The notes under the pieces are model-generated. The model had not been told where the DNA came from. It searched no databases and saw only the letters and a list, made by a program, of their open reading frames with translations. The translations under genes were made by a program, and so were the position numbers. From NCBI RefSeq assembly GCF_014650815.1, contig NZ_BMVR01000003.1, positions 496,001 through 560,000 on the forward strand: a stretch of DNA of 64,000 bases, given 5' to 3'. The stretch comes from Streptomyces flavofungini. Lineage in GTDB: Bacteria; Actinomycetota; Actinomycetes; Streptomycetales; Streptomycetaceae. Positions 53,443 through 61,829 of this stretch are shown here, in pieces; the first letter of the stretch is position 1; each line of letters opens with the position of its first letter.

Positions 53443-54270
53443 CTACGCCGCCCAGTGCGCGGGGTGCTCCAGGGGGCTCGACACCTTCGTCCGGGCGTCG
53501 CCGCGCGCGGCGTTCAGCTGCGGCTGGGTGAGGAACAGGGCGCCCGTCAGGTCGGCCCCGCACAGGTTGGTGTCCCGCATGTCCGCGCCGATCAGGTCGG
53601 CTTCGCGCAGGTCGGCGTCCGACAGGTCGGCGGCGATGAGGAGGGCGCCGCGCAGGCTGGCGCCGCGCAGCTTCGCGCCGCGCAGGCGCTTGCCCATGAG
53701 GTTGGCGCCCCGGTGGTCCTTCTTGCGGCCGGGGACGGCCGCCCGGGTCAGCTCGCTGGCCCGCAGCAGCAGCGGGTTCACCTCTCCGCGCAGCGCGTCC
53801 ACGTCCACGCCGAGGAGCGTCTCGGGGGTGTCCCGGGTCAGCGCGTCGATCCGGGAGTACGCCCGGCGCAGCTCCTTGTGCACGGGGCGGGCGGCGGCCA
53901 GGTCCAGGGCCTGGGCGGTGTACTTCAGGAGCTCCTGCAGCTGCCGCACGACGGGGAAGACCTCGTACATCGTGCGGGCCGTGTCGGGTTCCTCCCGCCA
54001 GCTCACGCCCTTGAACGTCACCTGGGAGACCTTCTGACCGGCGCCGAAGCAGTCGAAGACCGTACAGCCGTTGTAGCCCTTGTCGCGCAGCCGCTCGTGG
54101 ATGCCGCAGCGGAAGTCGTCCTGGAGGTTGCCGCACGGCGTCCCGGCCGCCTTGTTCACCGGGAAGTCCGACGAACGCGAGAACGGCAGCGCCACACAGC
54201 ACAGCCCGAAGCAGTTGCCGCAGTCGGCCTGCAGTTCGGTCTTGGCGGCGTGCGAGATGCGCTCGGACAA
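53443..54270 (-). CDS. Pentapeptide-repeat protein with Cys-rich N-terminal domain
   Basis: 275 residues. The N-terminal part has CGNCFGLCC, PCGNL, RCGIH, GCTVFDCFGAGQ: nine or so Cys in about 75 residues, resembling zinc- or iron-binding YkgJ-type clusters. A helical middle (about 100-180) follows. Residues about 185-255 are A(D/N)LxxA-type pentapeptide repeats (GANLMGKRLRGAKLRGASL and onward), which form a right-handed beta-helix. Similar proteins are found widely in Streptomyces; I recall some being annotated as oxetanocin resistance proteins, but no function can be claimed here. It stands alone on the minus strand. Confidence 0.88.
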   Translation of the reverse strand: MSERISHAAKTELQADCGNCFGLCCVALPFSRSSDFPVNKAAGTPCGNLQDDFRCGIHERLRDKGYNGCTVFDCFGAGQKVSQVTFKGVSWREEPDTARTMYEVFPVVRQLQELLKYTAQALDLAAARPVHKELRRAYSRIDALTRDTPETLLGVDVDALRGEVNPLLLRASELTRAAVPGRKKDHRGANLMGKRLRGAKLRGASLRGALLIAADLSDADLREADLIGADMRDTNLCGADLTGALFLTQPQLNAARGDARTKVSSPLEHPAHWAA

Positions 54271-54432
54271 GGCGGTGACTCCTGATGCTCTGGCGTGCGG
54301 CGGGCGTACGCCTCCATTGTCCCTCGGCCGGGGACCTCCCGGGTACGCGGGCCGGGAGGGAGGTCGTGTGCCGACTACGCAGAGTGCGCGAGGATGGCCC
54401 GAGAGTGCTGTGGCGACCGCCCCCAGCGGGTC

Positions 54433-54684
54433 TCAGAGGGGGAAGTCGCCACCGGTGATCACGGCGAGTGCGACGACGGTGGCCATGGACACGAGGCGGC
54501 GGGCACCGTGGGAGGCGTGCCCCCGGAAGGTCGTGCCGGTGCTCGGCCCGGTGTCGTCGGCCTGCTGCCGCGCCTGCGCCGGTACGTCCGTCACCTCCCG
54601 GCAGGTGCCGTCGGCGTGCACCAGGAACATTGCGCCGTGCTTGTCGTGGACCAGCTTGCCTAGAACGATCTTCTCGTCGGGCAT
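54433..54684 (-). CDS. Small membrane protein of unknown function
   Basis: 83 residues starting MPDEKIVLGKL; a longer open frame exists upstream, but this ATG has a strong ribosome site (AAGGAGAAGAC then ATG). The N-terminal half resembles a small soluble domain (VHDKHGAMFLVHADGTC); the C-terminus has one hydrophobic segment (SMATVVALAVITGG) long enough for a membrane anchor. It lies 53 bases downstream of the gene at 54738 and may be in the same transcript. I do not recognise the family. Confidence 0.7.
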   Translation of the reverse strand: MPDEKIVLGKLVHDKHGAMFLVHADGTCREVTDVPAQARQQADDTGPSTGTTFRGHASHGARRLVSMATVVALAVITGGDFPL

Positions 54685-54737
54685 GTCTTCTCCTTGGGGG
54701 TTCCGGGTTTCCGCGTGCCCTTGGGCGTGCCGGGCGG

Positions 54738-55460
54738 CTACCTGCCCTGCTCCCTCTCCCTGGTGCAGCCGCCCACCGGCTCGCGGGGCCACTGCGGCAG
54801 GCACACCAGGTCCCGGTCGCGCCGGTCGTGCGAGAGGTAGCGGCCCACGCAGTCGTCGGCCTGGGTGCGGCCGACGGACTCGCAGAACCGCAGCGCCCGG
54901 GTTCCGTCCCGGTAGGGGCCGGGCTCGTAGATGACCCAGTAGCCGGGGTTGAGCGAGGCGAAGTCGCTGCTGTCGAGGAGTTGCGCGTACGGGACGGACT
55001 CCCGTATCGCCGCCAGGGCCCGGCGGGCGTGCTTCTCGCCCTCTTGGTGTGCCACGGAGGCCAGTTGGGCGATCCAGCGTGCCTTGAGAGGGCTCGAAAG
55101 GGGCTGCACGGCGCCCGGCGCCGCGGATCCGGCCGGGGACGGACTGTGCAGGTCACGGGCCTGCCAGCCGACGGTGACGCACGCCATCGCGGCCGCCATC
55201 CCCAGGCCCGCGAGCCATGCGCGGCGCGCGGGCCGGACCTGCGCGCGGGTCGGCGCGGGGGACTGGCCGGTGGGATGGAGGAGGACCACCGCTTCCGGCG
55301 CGGTGTCCGGCTCGGGCGGATCCGCCGCGGCCGACTCCGCGGCGTACAGCGCCCGCAGTTCGCTGTCGATGTCGCCGGGGTGATCCTCGTAGTGCCGGAC
55401 CAGGGCGGTGTGCAACGCGTCGACGCTGTCGGCTCGACGTTCACGGTCGTGGGAATTCAC
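54738..55460 (-). CDS. Putative anti-sigma-like membrane protein
   Basis: 240 residues from a GTG start that overlaps the stop of the sigma factor gene by 4 bases (GTGA, 55457-55460), so translation is coupled. The N-terminal 75 residues are acidic and probably cytoplasmic (EDHPGDIDSELRALYAAES); one transmembrane segment follows (WLAGLGMAAAMACVTVGW, about 80-98); the remaining 140 residues would be outside, with four Cys. No zinc-binding HxxxCxxC motif of ZAS anti-sigma factors is visible. The anti-sigma role is inferred from gene order and topology. Confidence 0.72.
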   Translation of the reverse strand: MNSHDRERRADSVDALHTALVRHYEDHPGDIDSELRALYAAESAAADPPEPDTAPEAVVLLHPTGQSPAPTRAQVRPARRAWLAGLGMAAAMACVTVGWQARDLHSPSPAGSAAPGAVQPLSSPLKARWIAQLASVAHQEGEKHARRALAAIRESVPYAQLLDSSDFASLNPGYWVIYEPGPYRDGTRALRFCESVGRTQADDCVGRYLSHDRRDRDLVCLPQWPREPVGGCTREREQGR

Positions 55461-56110
55461 TGTGATCCTCCCTCCATCCGGTGGGGCGGGCTGGGCAGTT
55501 CGGCCTCGGCGGCGCGCTCGCGGAGCTTCTTCTTCGCGCGCCGTACGGAAGCGGAGACCGAGGCAGGGGCGATGCCGAGGGCGTCCGCGGTCTCCGTACG
55601 GGACAACCCCAGGTATTCACGCAGGAGCAGCGCCCAGCGCAGTTCGGCGTTGAGGGAGTTGATCTCCCGGAGCACTTCGGCGATCTCAAGTGCCCGGTCC
55701 GGGCCCAGGGTTCGGCTCACCGATGTCCACTCCCCGTTGTCCTCGGGGAGTTCGCCCGCGGGCGCCCAGGGGCTCCGCCGGGCGACGCGGACGGCGTCGA
55801 CGGCCTTGCCGGACGCGATCCTGCGGAGCAGCGGCCAGGGGGACTCGACGGGCCCGTCCTCGCGCAGGATCTGGAGGTAGCGCAGAAACGTGTCGTGGGC
55901 GACGGCGTCGACATCGGTTCCGGGTCCGGCCACCGTGTAGATCACGGAACGCACTCCGGGCCGATACTTCTTGTACGTCTCGGTGAACAGGGCGTCCAGT
56001 TCGGGCCGGTGCGGAAGGGCACGGCGTATCACAGGGCGCCCACCCCTCGTCCGGGTCCACCCAAGCTCGTGGACCGTACCGTCCCGAGCGTGTTGTGCGG
56101 CTTCGCTCAT
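55457..56110 (-). CDS. ECF-type RNA polymerase sigma factor
   Basis: 217 residues. Region 2 is in VDAVAHDTFLRYLQIL (about residues 65-80); region 4 is the helix-turn-helix YLGLSRTETADALGIAPASV followed by RRAKKKLRE near the C-terminus. There is no region 3, as in ECF sigma factors. The start at MSEAAQ is a choice: no good ribosome site precedes it and the frame is open further upstream (another ATG reads MQAHTGRTV). It is followed by a coupled membrane protein that may be its anti-sigma factor. Target promoters are unknown. Confidence 0.85.
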   Translation of the reverse strand: MSEAAQHARDGTVHELGWTRTRGGRPVIRRALPHRPELDALFTETYKKYRPGVRSVIYTVAGPGTDVDAVAHDTFLRYLQILREDGPVESPWPLLRRIASGKAVDAVRVARRSPWAPAGELPEDNGEWTSVSRTLGPDRALEIAEVLREINSLNAELRWALLLREYLGLSRTETADALGIAPASVSASVRRAKKKLRERAAEAELPSPPHRMEGGSQ

Positions 56111-56325
56111 GTCTATAGAGCCGACGGCGGCACGGAAAAGGCGACTGCCCGGCCGTCGGGAATTCGGCGCGCGCCGCCGACGGGCCGAGGAGGGGGAGTC
56201 GTCGCGGACGTCCGCCACCCCGTCCCGGTTGTACGCGTCCAACCGATTGACCGTCCGCCCGGTGTGCGCTTGCATCACCGAGGGCCCTGGCACCGGGCCG
56301 GGGCCGCGCCTCGTGGGGGGAACAC

Positions 56326-57609
56326 ATGGCCGGAGCCGGCCTGCACAAGAGACGTGTCGTACGCGCGGTGAGCGCGGGCGCGCTGGCGCTCTTACTCTCG
56401 GCCGGGGCCCTGCCCACGGCCGCCGCAGCACCCGACGGTGCCTCCGCACCGACGCCCCGAGGGCCCGCCGTGGCCCCCGGGACCACCCGACTGCTCAGCG
56501 TCGCCGCCGACGGCGGCCCGGCGGACGGCCACTCGGACCGGCCGGTCATCAGCGCCAACGGCCATGTCGTGGCGTTCACTTCGCGGGCCACCAACCTCGT
56601 CACCGGCGACACCAACGACCGCTCCGACCTGTTCGTACGGGACCTGCGCGGCGGCAACACCCGACGGGTCCTCGACCCCTACGGGGAGATCACCTCGCCG
56701 ACGCTCAGCGCGAACGGCCGGTACCTCGCCTACACGGCGACCGGCGCCGAGGGCTCCGCCGTGATGGTGCGGGATCTCTGGAAGGGCACTGCCGAACGCG
56801 CCGACGTGGACCTCTCGATGGAGCACTCCGACGGCCACGCACCCGCCCTCTCCGCCGACGGCCGCACCGTGGCGTTCGCCGTCCACGGCGACCCGGCCTT
56901 TCCGGGTGCCCTCGCGGTCTATCTGCGCGACCTGCGCGCCGGGCGCACCGAACGCGTCACCCTCCCCGCCGGTCCCGACGACACCTTCCGCGGCTTCCGC
57001 GCCCCGGCCCTGAGCGCCGACGGACAGCGCGTCGCCTACCAGTACGTGCACGGCACCCCGCCGCGCGGCGACTGGTCCGACCTCTACGTCTACGACCGCG
57101 ACACCGGCGGCGAGACCCAGGTCGACACCACCCACGACGGCAGCCCCGCCGACGGCGCCGCCACCAACCCGCTGTTCAGCGCCGACGGCGACACCCTCGC
57201 CTTCGACTCCAGCGCCTCCAACCTGGTCCCGGGCCGCGACCCGAACAACAGCCACAACCCGTTCGTGTGCGACCTGCGCACCGGAACCGTCCAGCGGATC
57301 GACGCGGTGCTGCCCGGGCCCGAAGGCGTGCTGTCCGTGGACGGGGTGTCCGCCGACGGGTCGAAGCTGCTCCTCGACACCTGGCCGGTCCTGACCGTCG
57401 ACGACGCCGAGTACGTCCGCGACCTGCGCACCGGCTCCAACGTCCTGGTCTCCCCGGACAAGGACGGACGGCCCGGCAACGCCATCGACGCGCGGACGGA
57501 CGGCGCCGCGCGGACCGTCGTCTTTTCCGGGTTCGACAGCGCGAACTTCGTGGCGGGCGACACGAACGGCGCCGAGGACGTGTTCGTGTTCGTACGCAAG
57601 AAGCGCTAG
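56326..57609 (+). CDS. Secreted TolB/WD40-like beta-propeller protein
   Basis: 427 residues. The N-terminal signal peptide has KRR, a hydrophobic core (AGALALLLSAGAL) and a likely cleavage after TAAAA near residue 35. The rest is built of repeats of about 45-50 residues with the pattern (P/A)xxSADGxxVAF followed by (F/V/Y)VRDLRxGxT, e.g. ALSADGRTVAF, ALSADGQRVAY, LFSADGDTLAF; these are TolB-type propeller blades. It is preceded by a GGGGGGA site and is divergent from the sigma factor gene across 215 bases. It is probably an exported binding protein; its ligand is unknown. Confidence 0.85.
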   Translation: MAGAGLHKRRVVRAVSAGALALLLSAGALPTAAAAPDGASAPTPRGPAVAPGTTRLLSVAADGGPADGHSDRPVISANGHVVAFTSRATNLVTGDTNDRSDLFVRDLRGGNTRRVLDPYGEITSPTLSANGRYLAYTATGAEGSAVMVRDLWKGTAERADVDLSMEHSDGHAPALSADGRTVAFAVHGDPAFPGALAVYLRDLRAGRTERVTLPAGPDDTFRGFRAPALSADGQRVAYQYVHGTPPRGDWSDLYVYDRDTGGETQVDTTHDGSPADGAATNPLFSADGDTLAFDSSASNLVPGRDPNNSHNPFVCDLRTGTVQRIDAVLPGPEGVLSVDGVSADGSKLLLDTWPVLTVDDAEYVRDLRTGSNVLVSPDKDGRPGNAIDARTDGAARTVVFSGFDSANFVAGDTNGAEDVFVFVRKKR

Positions 57610-57744
57610 GGGCAGCAGGGGTGTGAGAGGTCTTGGCGGGCGCGGGAGGCGCGGGGAGGTGAACCGTTCCTGTGGCAGGCCCGTGACGGGACGGCGGTCG
57701 GTGTGTGATCTCTCCCGGCGATGCTCGACAGAGGGATCGGCGAG

Positions 57745-57786
57745 GTCGCGGCGCGGGCGGACGGAACCGCCCGCCCGCGCCGCGAC
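57745..57786 (+). promoter_or_regulatory. Long GC hairpin in the leader of the 57807 gene
   Basis: The two 20-base arms GTCGCGGCGCGGGCGGACGG and its partner pair with a single A-C mismatch around two bases. The hairpin ends 20 bases before the start codon, just ahead of the ribosome site. It could terminate transcription from 56326-57609 or act as a 5' leader structure. Confidence 0.6.
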
Positions 57787-57806
57787 ACGACGGGAGAGAC
57801 GAGACC

Positions 57807-58154
57807 GTGACCATGCCCCAGCCGATACCGCAGCGGCCCATGGGCGGCCCGCACGCGCCCACGGCGACGTGGCATCTGATCGTCGAACGGCACGAGACCG
57901 CGACCGGAGGCGGCTTCTGGGGCACCGAGTTGCTGGGCGAGTGCGTCGGGACCCGCGAACAGGCCCTGGCCATGCTGGCGGACAGGGCGCGCCACTACGT
58001 GCCCGAGCACCCCTGGAACCGGCGGCGGACGCAGTTCTACCGGACCGTCGACGGCTTCATGATGATCACGGAGGGCGTCCGCAGCAGCCGCCGGTGGACG
58101 TGCCGCTTCCTGGTGGCGGAACTCCTCTGGGACACCGGGGTGCCGACGCAGTAG
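57807..58154 (+). CDS. Conserved small protein of unknown function
   Basis: 115 residues. I chose the GTG at 57807 because GGGAGAG lies 9-15 bases upstream; an ATG two codons on (57813) is also possible. The sequence has a Pro-rich head, then WHLIVERHETATGGGFWGTELLGECVGTREQALAML, and a Trp/Arg-rich end (RRWTCRFLVAELLWD). No transmembrane segment or signal is seen. I do not recognise a function; the pattern looks like a small actinobacterial conserved protein. It converges with the gene at 58207. Confidence 0.75.
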   Translation: MTMPQPIPQRPMGGPHAPTATWHLIVERHETATGGGFWGTELLGECVGTREQALAMLADRARHYVPEHPWNRRRTQFYRTVDGFMMITEGVRSSRRWTCRFLVAELLWDTGVPTQ

Positions 58155-58206
58155 GTTCCCGAGCGGCCGACGTGCGTGTCCGCGGGCACCGTCCCGGCGC
58201 GGCGGA

Positions 58207-58566
58207 TCAGCCGTTCTTGCGGGCCGCCTCCCGGCGCTGCCGCTTGCCCAGGGGTGCCTGGGAGAGGTCCTCGGCCTGGGCCCGCAGGTTCTTGTAGCCG
58301 TAGCCGCGCTCGGTCAGCCAGGCCCTCGCCGTCTCCTCGGCGTGTTCGGTCGCGGTGAGGATGTCCTCCTCGGCCTCGCCGGAGTCGAGGAAGCGGAAGG
58401 TGAAGGCGGGGCGGGCCGCCAGGTCGTAGCTGAGGTGCCCCTCGGGGGTGAAGGACGCGCTCAGGATGTCGTGCTCCGCGGCACGGGCCAGGAGTTCGGC
58501 CCGCTGGTCGGCGCTCAGGCCGTCGAAGACGCCGCGGACCATGACGCGGAAGGTGCGAGTGCTCAT
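58207..58566 (-). CDS. DUF6204-type conserved protein
   Basis: 119 residues beginning MSTRTFRVMVRGVFDGL. I recognise this as resembling the actinobacterial DUF6204 family from memory (TPEGHLSYD, FTFRFLDSGEAEEDI, ERGYGYKNLRAQAEDLSQAPLG). It has no catalytic motif or membrane segment and a basic C-terminus (GKRQRREAARKNG). Its function is unknown. It is divergent from the ECF41 sigma gene. Confidence 0.82.
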   Translation of the reverse strand: MSTRTFRVMVRGVFDGLSADQRAELLARAAEHDILSASFTPEGHLSYDLAARPAFTFRFLDSGEAEEDILTATEHAEETARAWLTERGYGYKNLRAQAEDLSQAPLGKRQRREAARKNG

Positions 58567-58686
58567 GCCCCGACCCTAGGCACGGGGATCGCCGGGTCTC
58601 CACCGCATTTCGGCAGCACCGGCGACGGGCCGCCCAGGCGGGGCGGACGGTGGACGTGGCGCGTAGACATAGTCGATCATGGCCTG

Positions 58687-59634
58687 ATGTCGCTGCTTAC
58701 GTACGAGACCGATCTGTTCGAGCACGCCCGGGGCCGCCTGGAGGCGATCGCCTACCGACTCCTGGGGTCGGCCGGTGACGCCGAGGACGCGGTGCAGGAG
58801 GTGTACCTGCGGTGGCACGCGGCCGACCGGGAGCGGATCGAGATACCCGAGGCGTGGCTGACCAAGGTGCTCACCAACATCTGCCTCAACCAGCTCACCT
58901 CGGCGCGGGCCAGGCGCGAGACCTACGTCGGGCAGTGGCTCCCGGAGCCGGTCCTGGCCGGGGACCGGATGCTCGGCCCCGCCGACACCGTCGAGCAGCG
59001 CGAGTCCGTCTCGATCGCGATGCTCACCCTCATGGAGCGGCTCTCGCCCAACGAGCGCGTCGTCTACGTACTGCGTGAGGCGTTCGGGTACGGGCACCGC
59101 GAGATCGCGGAGATCCTCGACCTCACCGAGTCGAACTGCCAGCAGATCTACCGCCGCGCCAAGCAGCACCTCAGCACCGACCGGGCCCGCGTCGAGGTCG
59201 ACGCGGCCGCCGCGGGGAAGGCCGTCGAGAGCTTCCTCGCCGCGGCCCTCAGCGGCGACACCGAGCCGCTGATCCGGCTGCTCACGGACGACGCGGTCAG
59301 CGTGGCCGACGGCGGAGCCAAGGTCCAGGCCCGCAGGACCCCCGTCCTCGGCGCGCTCGCCATCGCCCGGTACCTGCGTGGCCTGTTCCGGCCGAACGAG
59401 GCCAAGCGGGCCCGTGTCGGCGACGGCGGCGCCGCCCTGCACGCCGCCGTCGTCAACGGCGGTCCCGCCGCGCTGATCGTGGTCGGCGCGGAGATCCTCG
59501 GTGTCATCTGCCTCGCGCCGACCCCCGACGGCGTCGAGGCGCTGCACATCCAGGTCAACCCCGACAAGCTCGCACGCGTCACGCGCCAGTGGGCGGCCGA
59601 CGGCCCGCACCACCCCCTCATGAAACTGTGGTGA
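58687..59634 (+). CDS. ECF41-type sigma factor with C-terminal SnoaL-like domain
   Basis: 315 residues. Region 2 (about 10-80) contains DAEDAVQEVYLRW; region 4 (about 115-175) contains LSPNERVVYVLREAFGYGHREIAEILDLTESNCQQIYRRA. A C-terminal extension of about 130 residues (from AAAGKAVESFLAAALSG) with a SnoaL-like fold pattern is the hallmark of the ECF41/SigJ group, where it controls activity instead of an anti-sigma factor. The start at MSLLTYETDLFEHARGRL fits where homology begins. The next gene, 81 bases away, is an oxidoreductase, the typical partner of ECF41 genes. Confidence 0.9.
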   Translation: MSLLTYETDLFEHARGRLEAIAYRLLGSAGDAEDAVQEVYLRWHAADRERIEIPEAWLTKVLTNICLNQLTSARARRETYVGQWLPEPVLAGDRMLGPADTVEQRESVSIAMLTLMERLSPNERVVYVLREAFGYGHREIAEILDLTESNCQQIYRRAKQHLSTDRARVEVDAAAAGKAVESFLAAALSGDTEPLIRLLTDDAVSVADGGAKVQARRTPVLGALAIARYLRGLFRPNEAKRARVGDGGAALHAAVVNGGPAALIVVGAEILGVICLAPTPDGVEALHIQVNPDKLARVTRQWAADGPHHPLMKLW

Positions 59635-59638
59635 CCCA

Positions 59639-59665
59639 CGTCACAACGGATTCCTGTCAGGGATC
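59639..59665 (+). promoter_or_regulatory. Weak candidate ECF41-type promoter upstream of the oxidoreductase
   Basis: CGTCACA (59639-59645), 16 bases, then GATC (59662-59665). The published ECF41 consensus as I recall it is TGTCACA-N16-CGTC. The -35-like part matches well, the -10-like part only in part. The position, 50 bases before the start codon, is sensible. Confidence 0.35.
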
Positions 59666-59715
59666 GCGCGGCTGTCCGGTTCAGGGGGTGAGTCCAACCG
59701 GATAGGGAGCCAGTC

Positions 59716-60906
59716 ATGAAGCACCGCATCGTCGTCCTCGGAGCCGGATACGCCGGAGCCATCACCGCCGGCCGCCTCGCCAAGCGACTGCACCGCGACG
59801 ACGTCGAGATCACCCTCGTCAACGCGGACACCGAGTTCGTCGAGCGGGTGCGCCTGCACCAGCTCGCGACCGGGCAGGACCTGCCGAGCCGCCCCCTGCG
59901 CGACCTCTACGCGGGCACCGGGGTGCGGGTCCGGCAGGCATGGGTCACCGCGGTCGACGCCGACCGCAAGAGCGTCGCCCTCACCGGCGAGCACGGCGCC
60001 GAGACCCTCGGCTACGACACCCTCGTGTACGCGCTCGGCAGCACCGCCGCCGACCACGGTGTCCCCGGCGTCGCCGCGTACGCCCACACCGTCGCCGGGA
60101 AGCAGGACGCGCTGCGACTGCGGGACCGCCTCGGCGAGTTGGAGCCGGGTGGGACCGTACTGGTCGCGGGCGGCGGCCTGACCGGCATCGAGGCGGCCAC
60201 CGAGATCGCCGAGGCCCGCCCCGACCTCAAGGTCGCCATCGCCGCCCGCGGCGGCGTCGGCGACTGGCTCAGCGACAAGGCCCAGGGCCACCTCCGTGTC
60301 GTACTCGACCGGCTCGGCATCACGGTCCACGAGCGGGCCGACATCACCCGGGTCGAGGCGAACAGGGTCGTCACCGACGCGGCCGGGGAGATCCCGGCCC
60401 ACGTGACCGTGTGGACCGCGGGCTTCACCGTCCACCCGATCGCGGCCGCCACCACCCTGGCGGTGTCCGACACCGGGCGGATCGTCGTCGACGGCACCAT
60501 GCGCTCGGTCTCGCACCCCGACGTGTACGCCGTCGGGGACGCCGCGCTCGCCGAAGGGGCGGGCGGCAAGCACCTGCGGATGTCCTGCGCCACGGCCACC
60601 CCGATGGCCTGGCAGGCCGCCGATGCCCTCGCCGCGCGCCTCACCGGCCGCAAGGTCCCCGAGACCACGATCGGCTACAACGCCCAGTGCATCAGCCTCG
60701 GCCGCCGCGACGGCATCCTCCAGCGCGTCACCACCGACGACCAGATGACGTCCTCGGTGTTCACGGGCCGGGCCGGCGCCCGCATCAAGGAACTCATCTG
60801 CTCGGGCGCGGCCTGGAGCGTCTCGCACCCGACGATGATGATGCCGACCCGCCGCCACCGCATCGCGGCGACCGCCGCGGCGGAGCCCCGGCCCGTCACC
60901 GCGTGA
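59716..60906 (+). CDS. NDH-2-like FAD-dependent NAD(P)H oxidoreductase
   Basis: 396 residues. The FAD-binding Rossmann motif is at the very N-terminus (VVLGAGYAGAITAGRLAKRL), the second dinucleotide motif is VLVAGGGLTGIEAATEIAEA (about 155-175), and the FAD contact DVYAVGDAAL is near residue 275. The order is that of type II NADH dehydrogenases and related flavoproteins; there is no redox CxxC. A site AGGGAG precedes the ATG. It is probably the target gene of the adjacent ECF41 sigma factor, since ECF41 genes are usually paired with an oxidoreductase, epimerase or carboxymuconolactone decarboxylase. The physiological substrate is unknown. Confidence 0.9.
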   Translation: MKHRIVVLGAGYAGAITAGRLAKRLHRDDVEITLVNADTEFVERVRLHQLATGQDLPSRPLRDLYAGTGVRVRQAWVTAVDADRKSVALTGEHGAETLGYDTLVYALGSTAADHGVPGVAAYAHTVAGKQDALRLRDRLGELEPGGTVLVAGGGLTGIEAATEIAEARPDLKVAIAARGGVGDWLSDKAQGHLRVVLDRLGITVHERADITRVEANRVVTDAAGEIPAHVTVWTAGFTVHPIAAATTLAVSDTGRIVVDGTMRSVSHPDVYAVGDAALAEGAGGKHLRMSCATATPMAWQAADALAARLTGRKVPETTIGYNAQCISLGRRDGILQRVTTDDQMTSSVFTGRAGARIKELICSGAAWSVSHPTMMMPTRRHRIAATAAAEPRPVTA

Positions 60907-61039
60907 CGCGGTCGCGGCAGCCGGACGCGCCGGTCCAGCGCCGGGCTCGCGCGGCGTACGGAAGTGCGAAGGAAGCGATTCTGTACGCCGCGTGTTCCGG
61001 CCCTGCCAATGGGGCCGCCCCGCGCCGACGGTGACCGGT

Positions 61040-61055
61040 GCGCCCCGCGGGGCGC
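61040..61055. other. 16-bp perfect palindrome in the 60907-61115 gap
   Basis: GCGCCCCGCGGGGCGC is self-complementary without a loop. It lies 134 bases after the oxidoreductase stop and 60 bases before the truncated P450. It may be a weak terminator or a protein site; nothing else is recognisable in this gap. Confidence 0.35.
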
Positions 61056-61115
61056 CTTGTCGCGGTCGCACGGGGTGAGTTGAGTGAGGTGCCTGTCCGT
61101 CGGCAGGAGGGAACC

Positions 61116-61829
61116 ATGTCCAGTTCGCCCTTCACGACCGGTGCGGCTCCCGGGGCACTCCCCGGCCTCGGGCACATCTGGCCCCTGATGCGACGCCCCA
61201 TCGAGTTCCTGACCTCGCTCCCGGAACACGGCGACCTGGTGGAGATCAGGCTCGGCCCGACGCGCGTGTACGTACCGTGCCACCCCGAGTTGTTGCGGCG
61301 GACCCTGACCGACGACCGCACCTTCGACAAGGGCGGCAAGTACTACGACAGGGCGCGCGCCCTGGCCGGGAACGGCGTGGCCACCTGCGCGCACCAGGAC
61401 CACCGCCGGCAACGACGGATGCTCCAACCCGCCTTCCATGCGTCGCAGTTGGCGGGCCATGCGGTGACCATGGAGCAGGAAGTGAAGTCGCTGACCGACT
61501 CCTGGGGCGATGCCGAGGTCATCGACGCGTATCCCGTGCTCTACGCCCTCGCCCTGCGGACCGTGACGCGCACGCTCTTCTCGACGCGCGTCACCGACGA
61601 TGTCGTCCAGGGCATTCAGCACTCCTTCGACATCGCGTTCAGCGGCTTCTTCCGGCAGATGTTCATGCCCCCGGCGCTGTTGCGTCTCCCCCTGCCCGCG
61701 AACCTCCGGCACCAGCGGGCCTTGCGGAACCTCAACGAGATCGTGGACCGCGTGCTGCGGGATTCCTCGGTGGGGGAGTCGGCGGGGGAGCCAGTGAGGG
61801 AGTCGGTGGGGGAGGGGGACTCGCGGTGA
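61116..61829 (+). pseudogene. Cytochrome P450, N-terminal half only
   Basis: 237 residues starting at an ATG with a strong AGGAGGG site. The first 215 residues align in pattern with the N-terminal half of a P450 (LPGLGHIWPL, LGPTRVYVPCHPELL, C-helix HRRQRRMLQPAFH). The I-helix, ExxR and haem-Cys loop are all absent, so it cannot bind haem in the normal way. The frame ends in the repeat-encoded tail SVGESAGEPVRESVGEGDSR. It then meets a truncated threonyl-tRNA synthetase frame, its stop overlapping that frame's GTG. It is unrelated in sequence to the complete P450 at 52064. Confidence 0.85.
61767..61814 (+). repeat. 12-bp tandem repeat (four units) at the chimeric junction
   Basis: The units are TCGGTGGGGGAG, TCGGCGGGGGAG, CCAGTGAGGGAG and TCGGTGGGGGAG. 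The first and fourth are identical. The array sits exactly where P450 homology ends and 12 bases before threonyl-tRNA synthetase homology begins. Confidence 0.85.

Noticed and set aside
55481..56371. Plus-strand frame opposite the sigma factor
   Set aside because: No recognisable domain; the minus strand has clear sigma regions 2 and 4.
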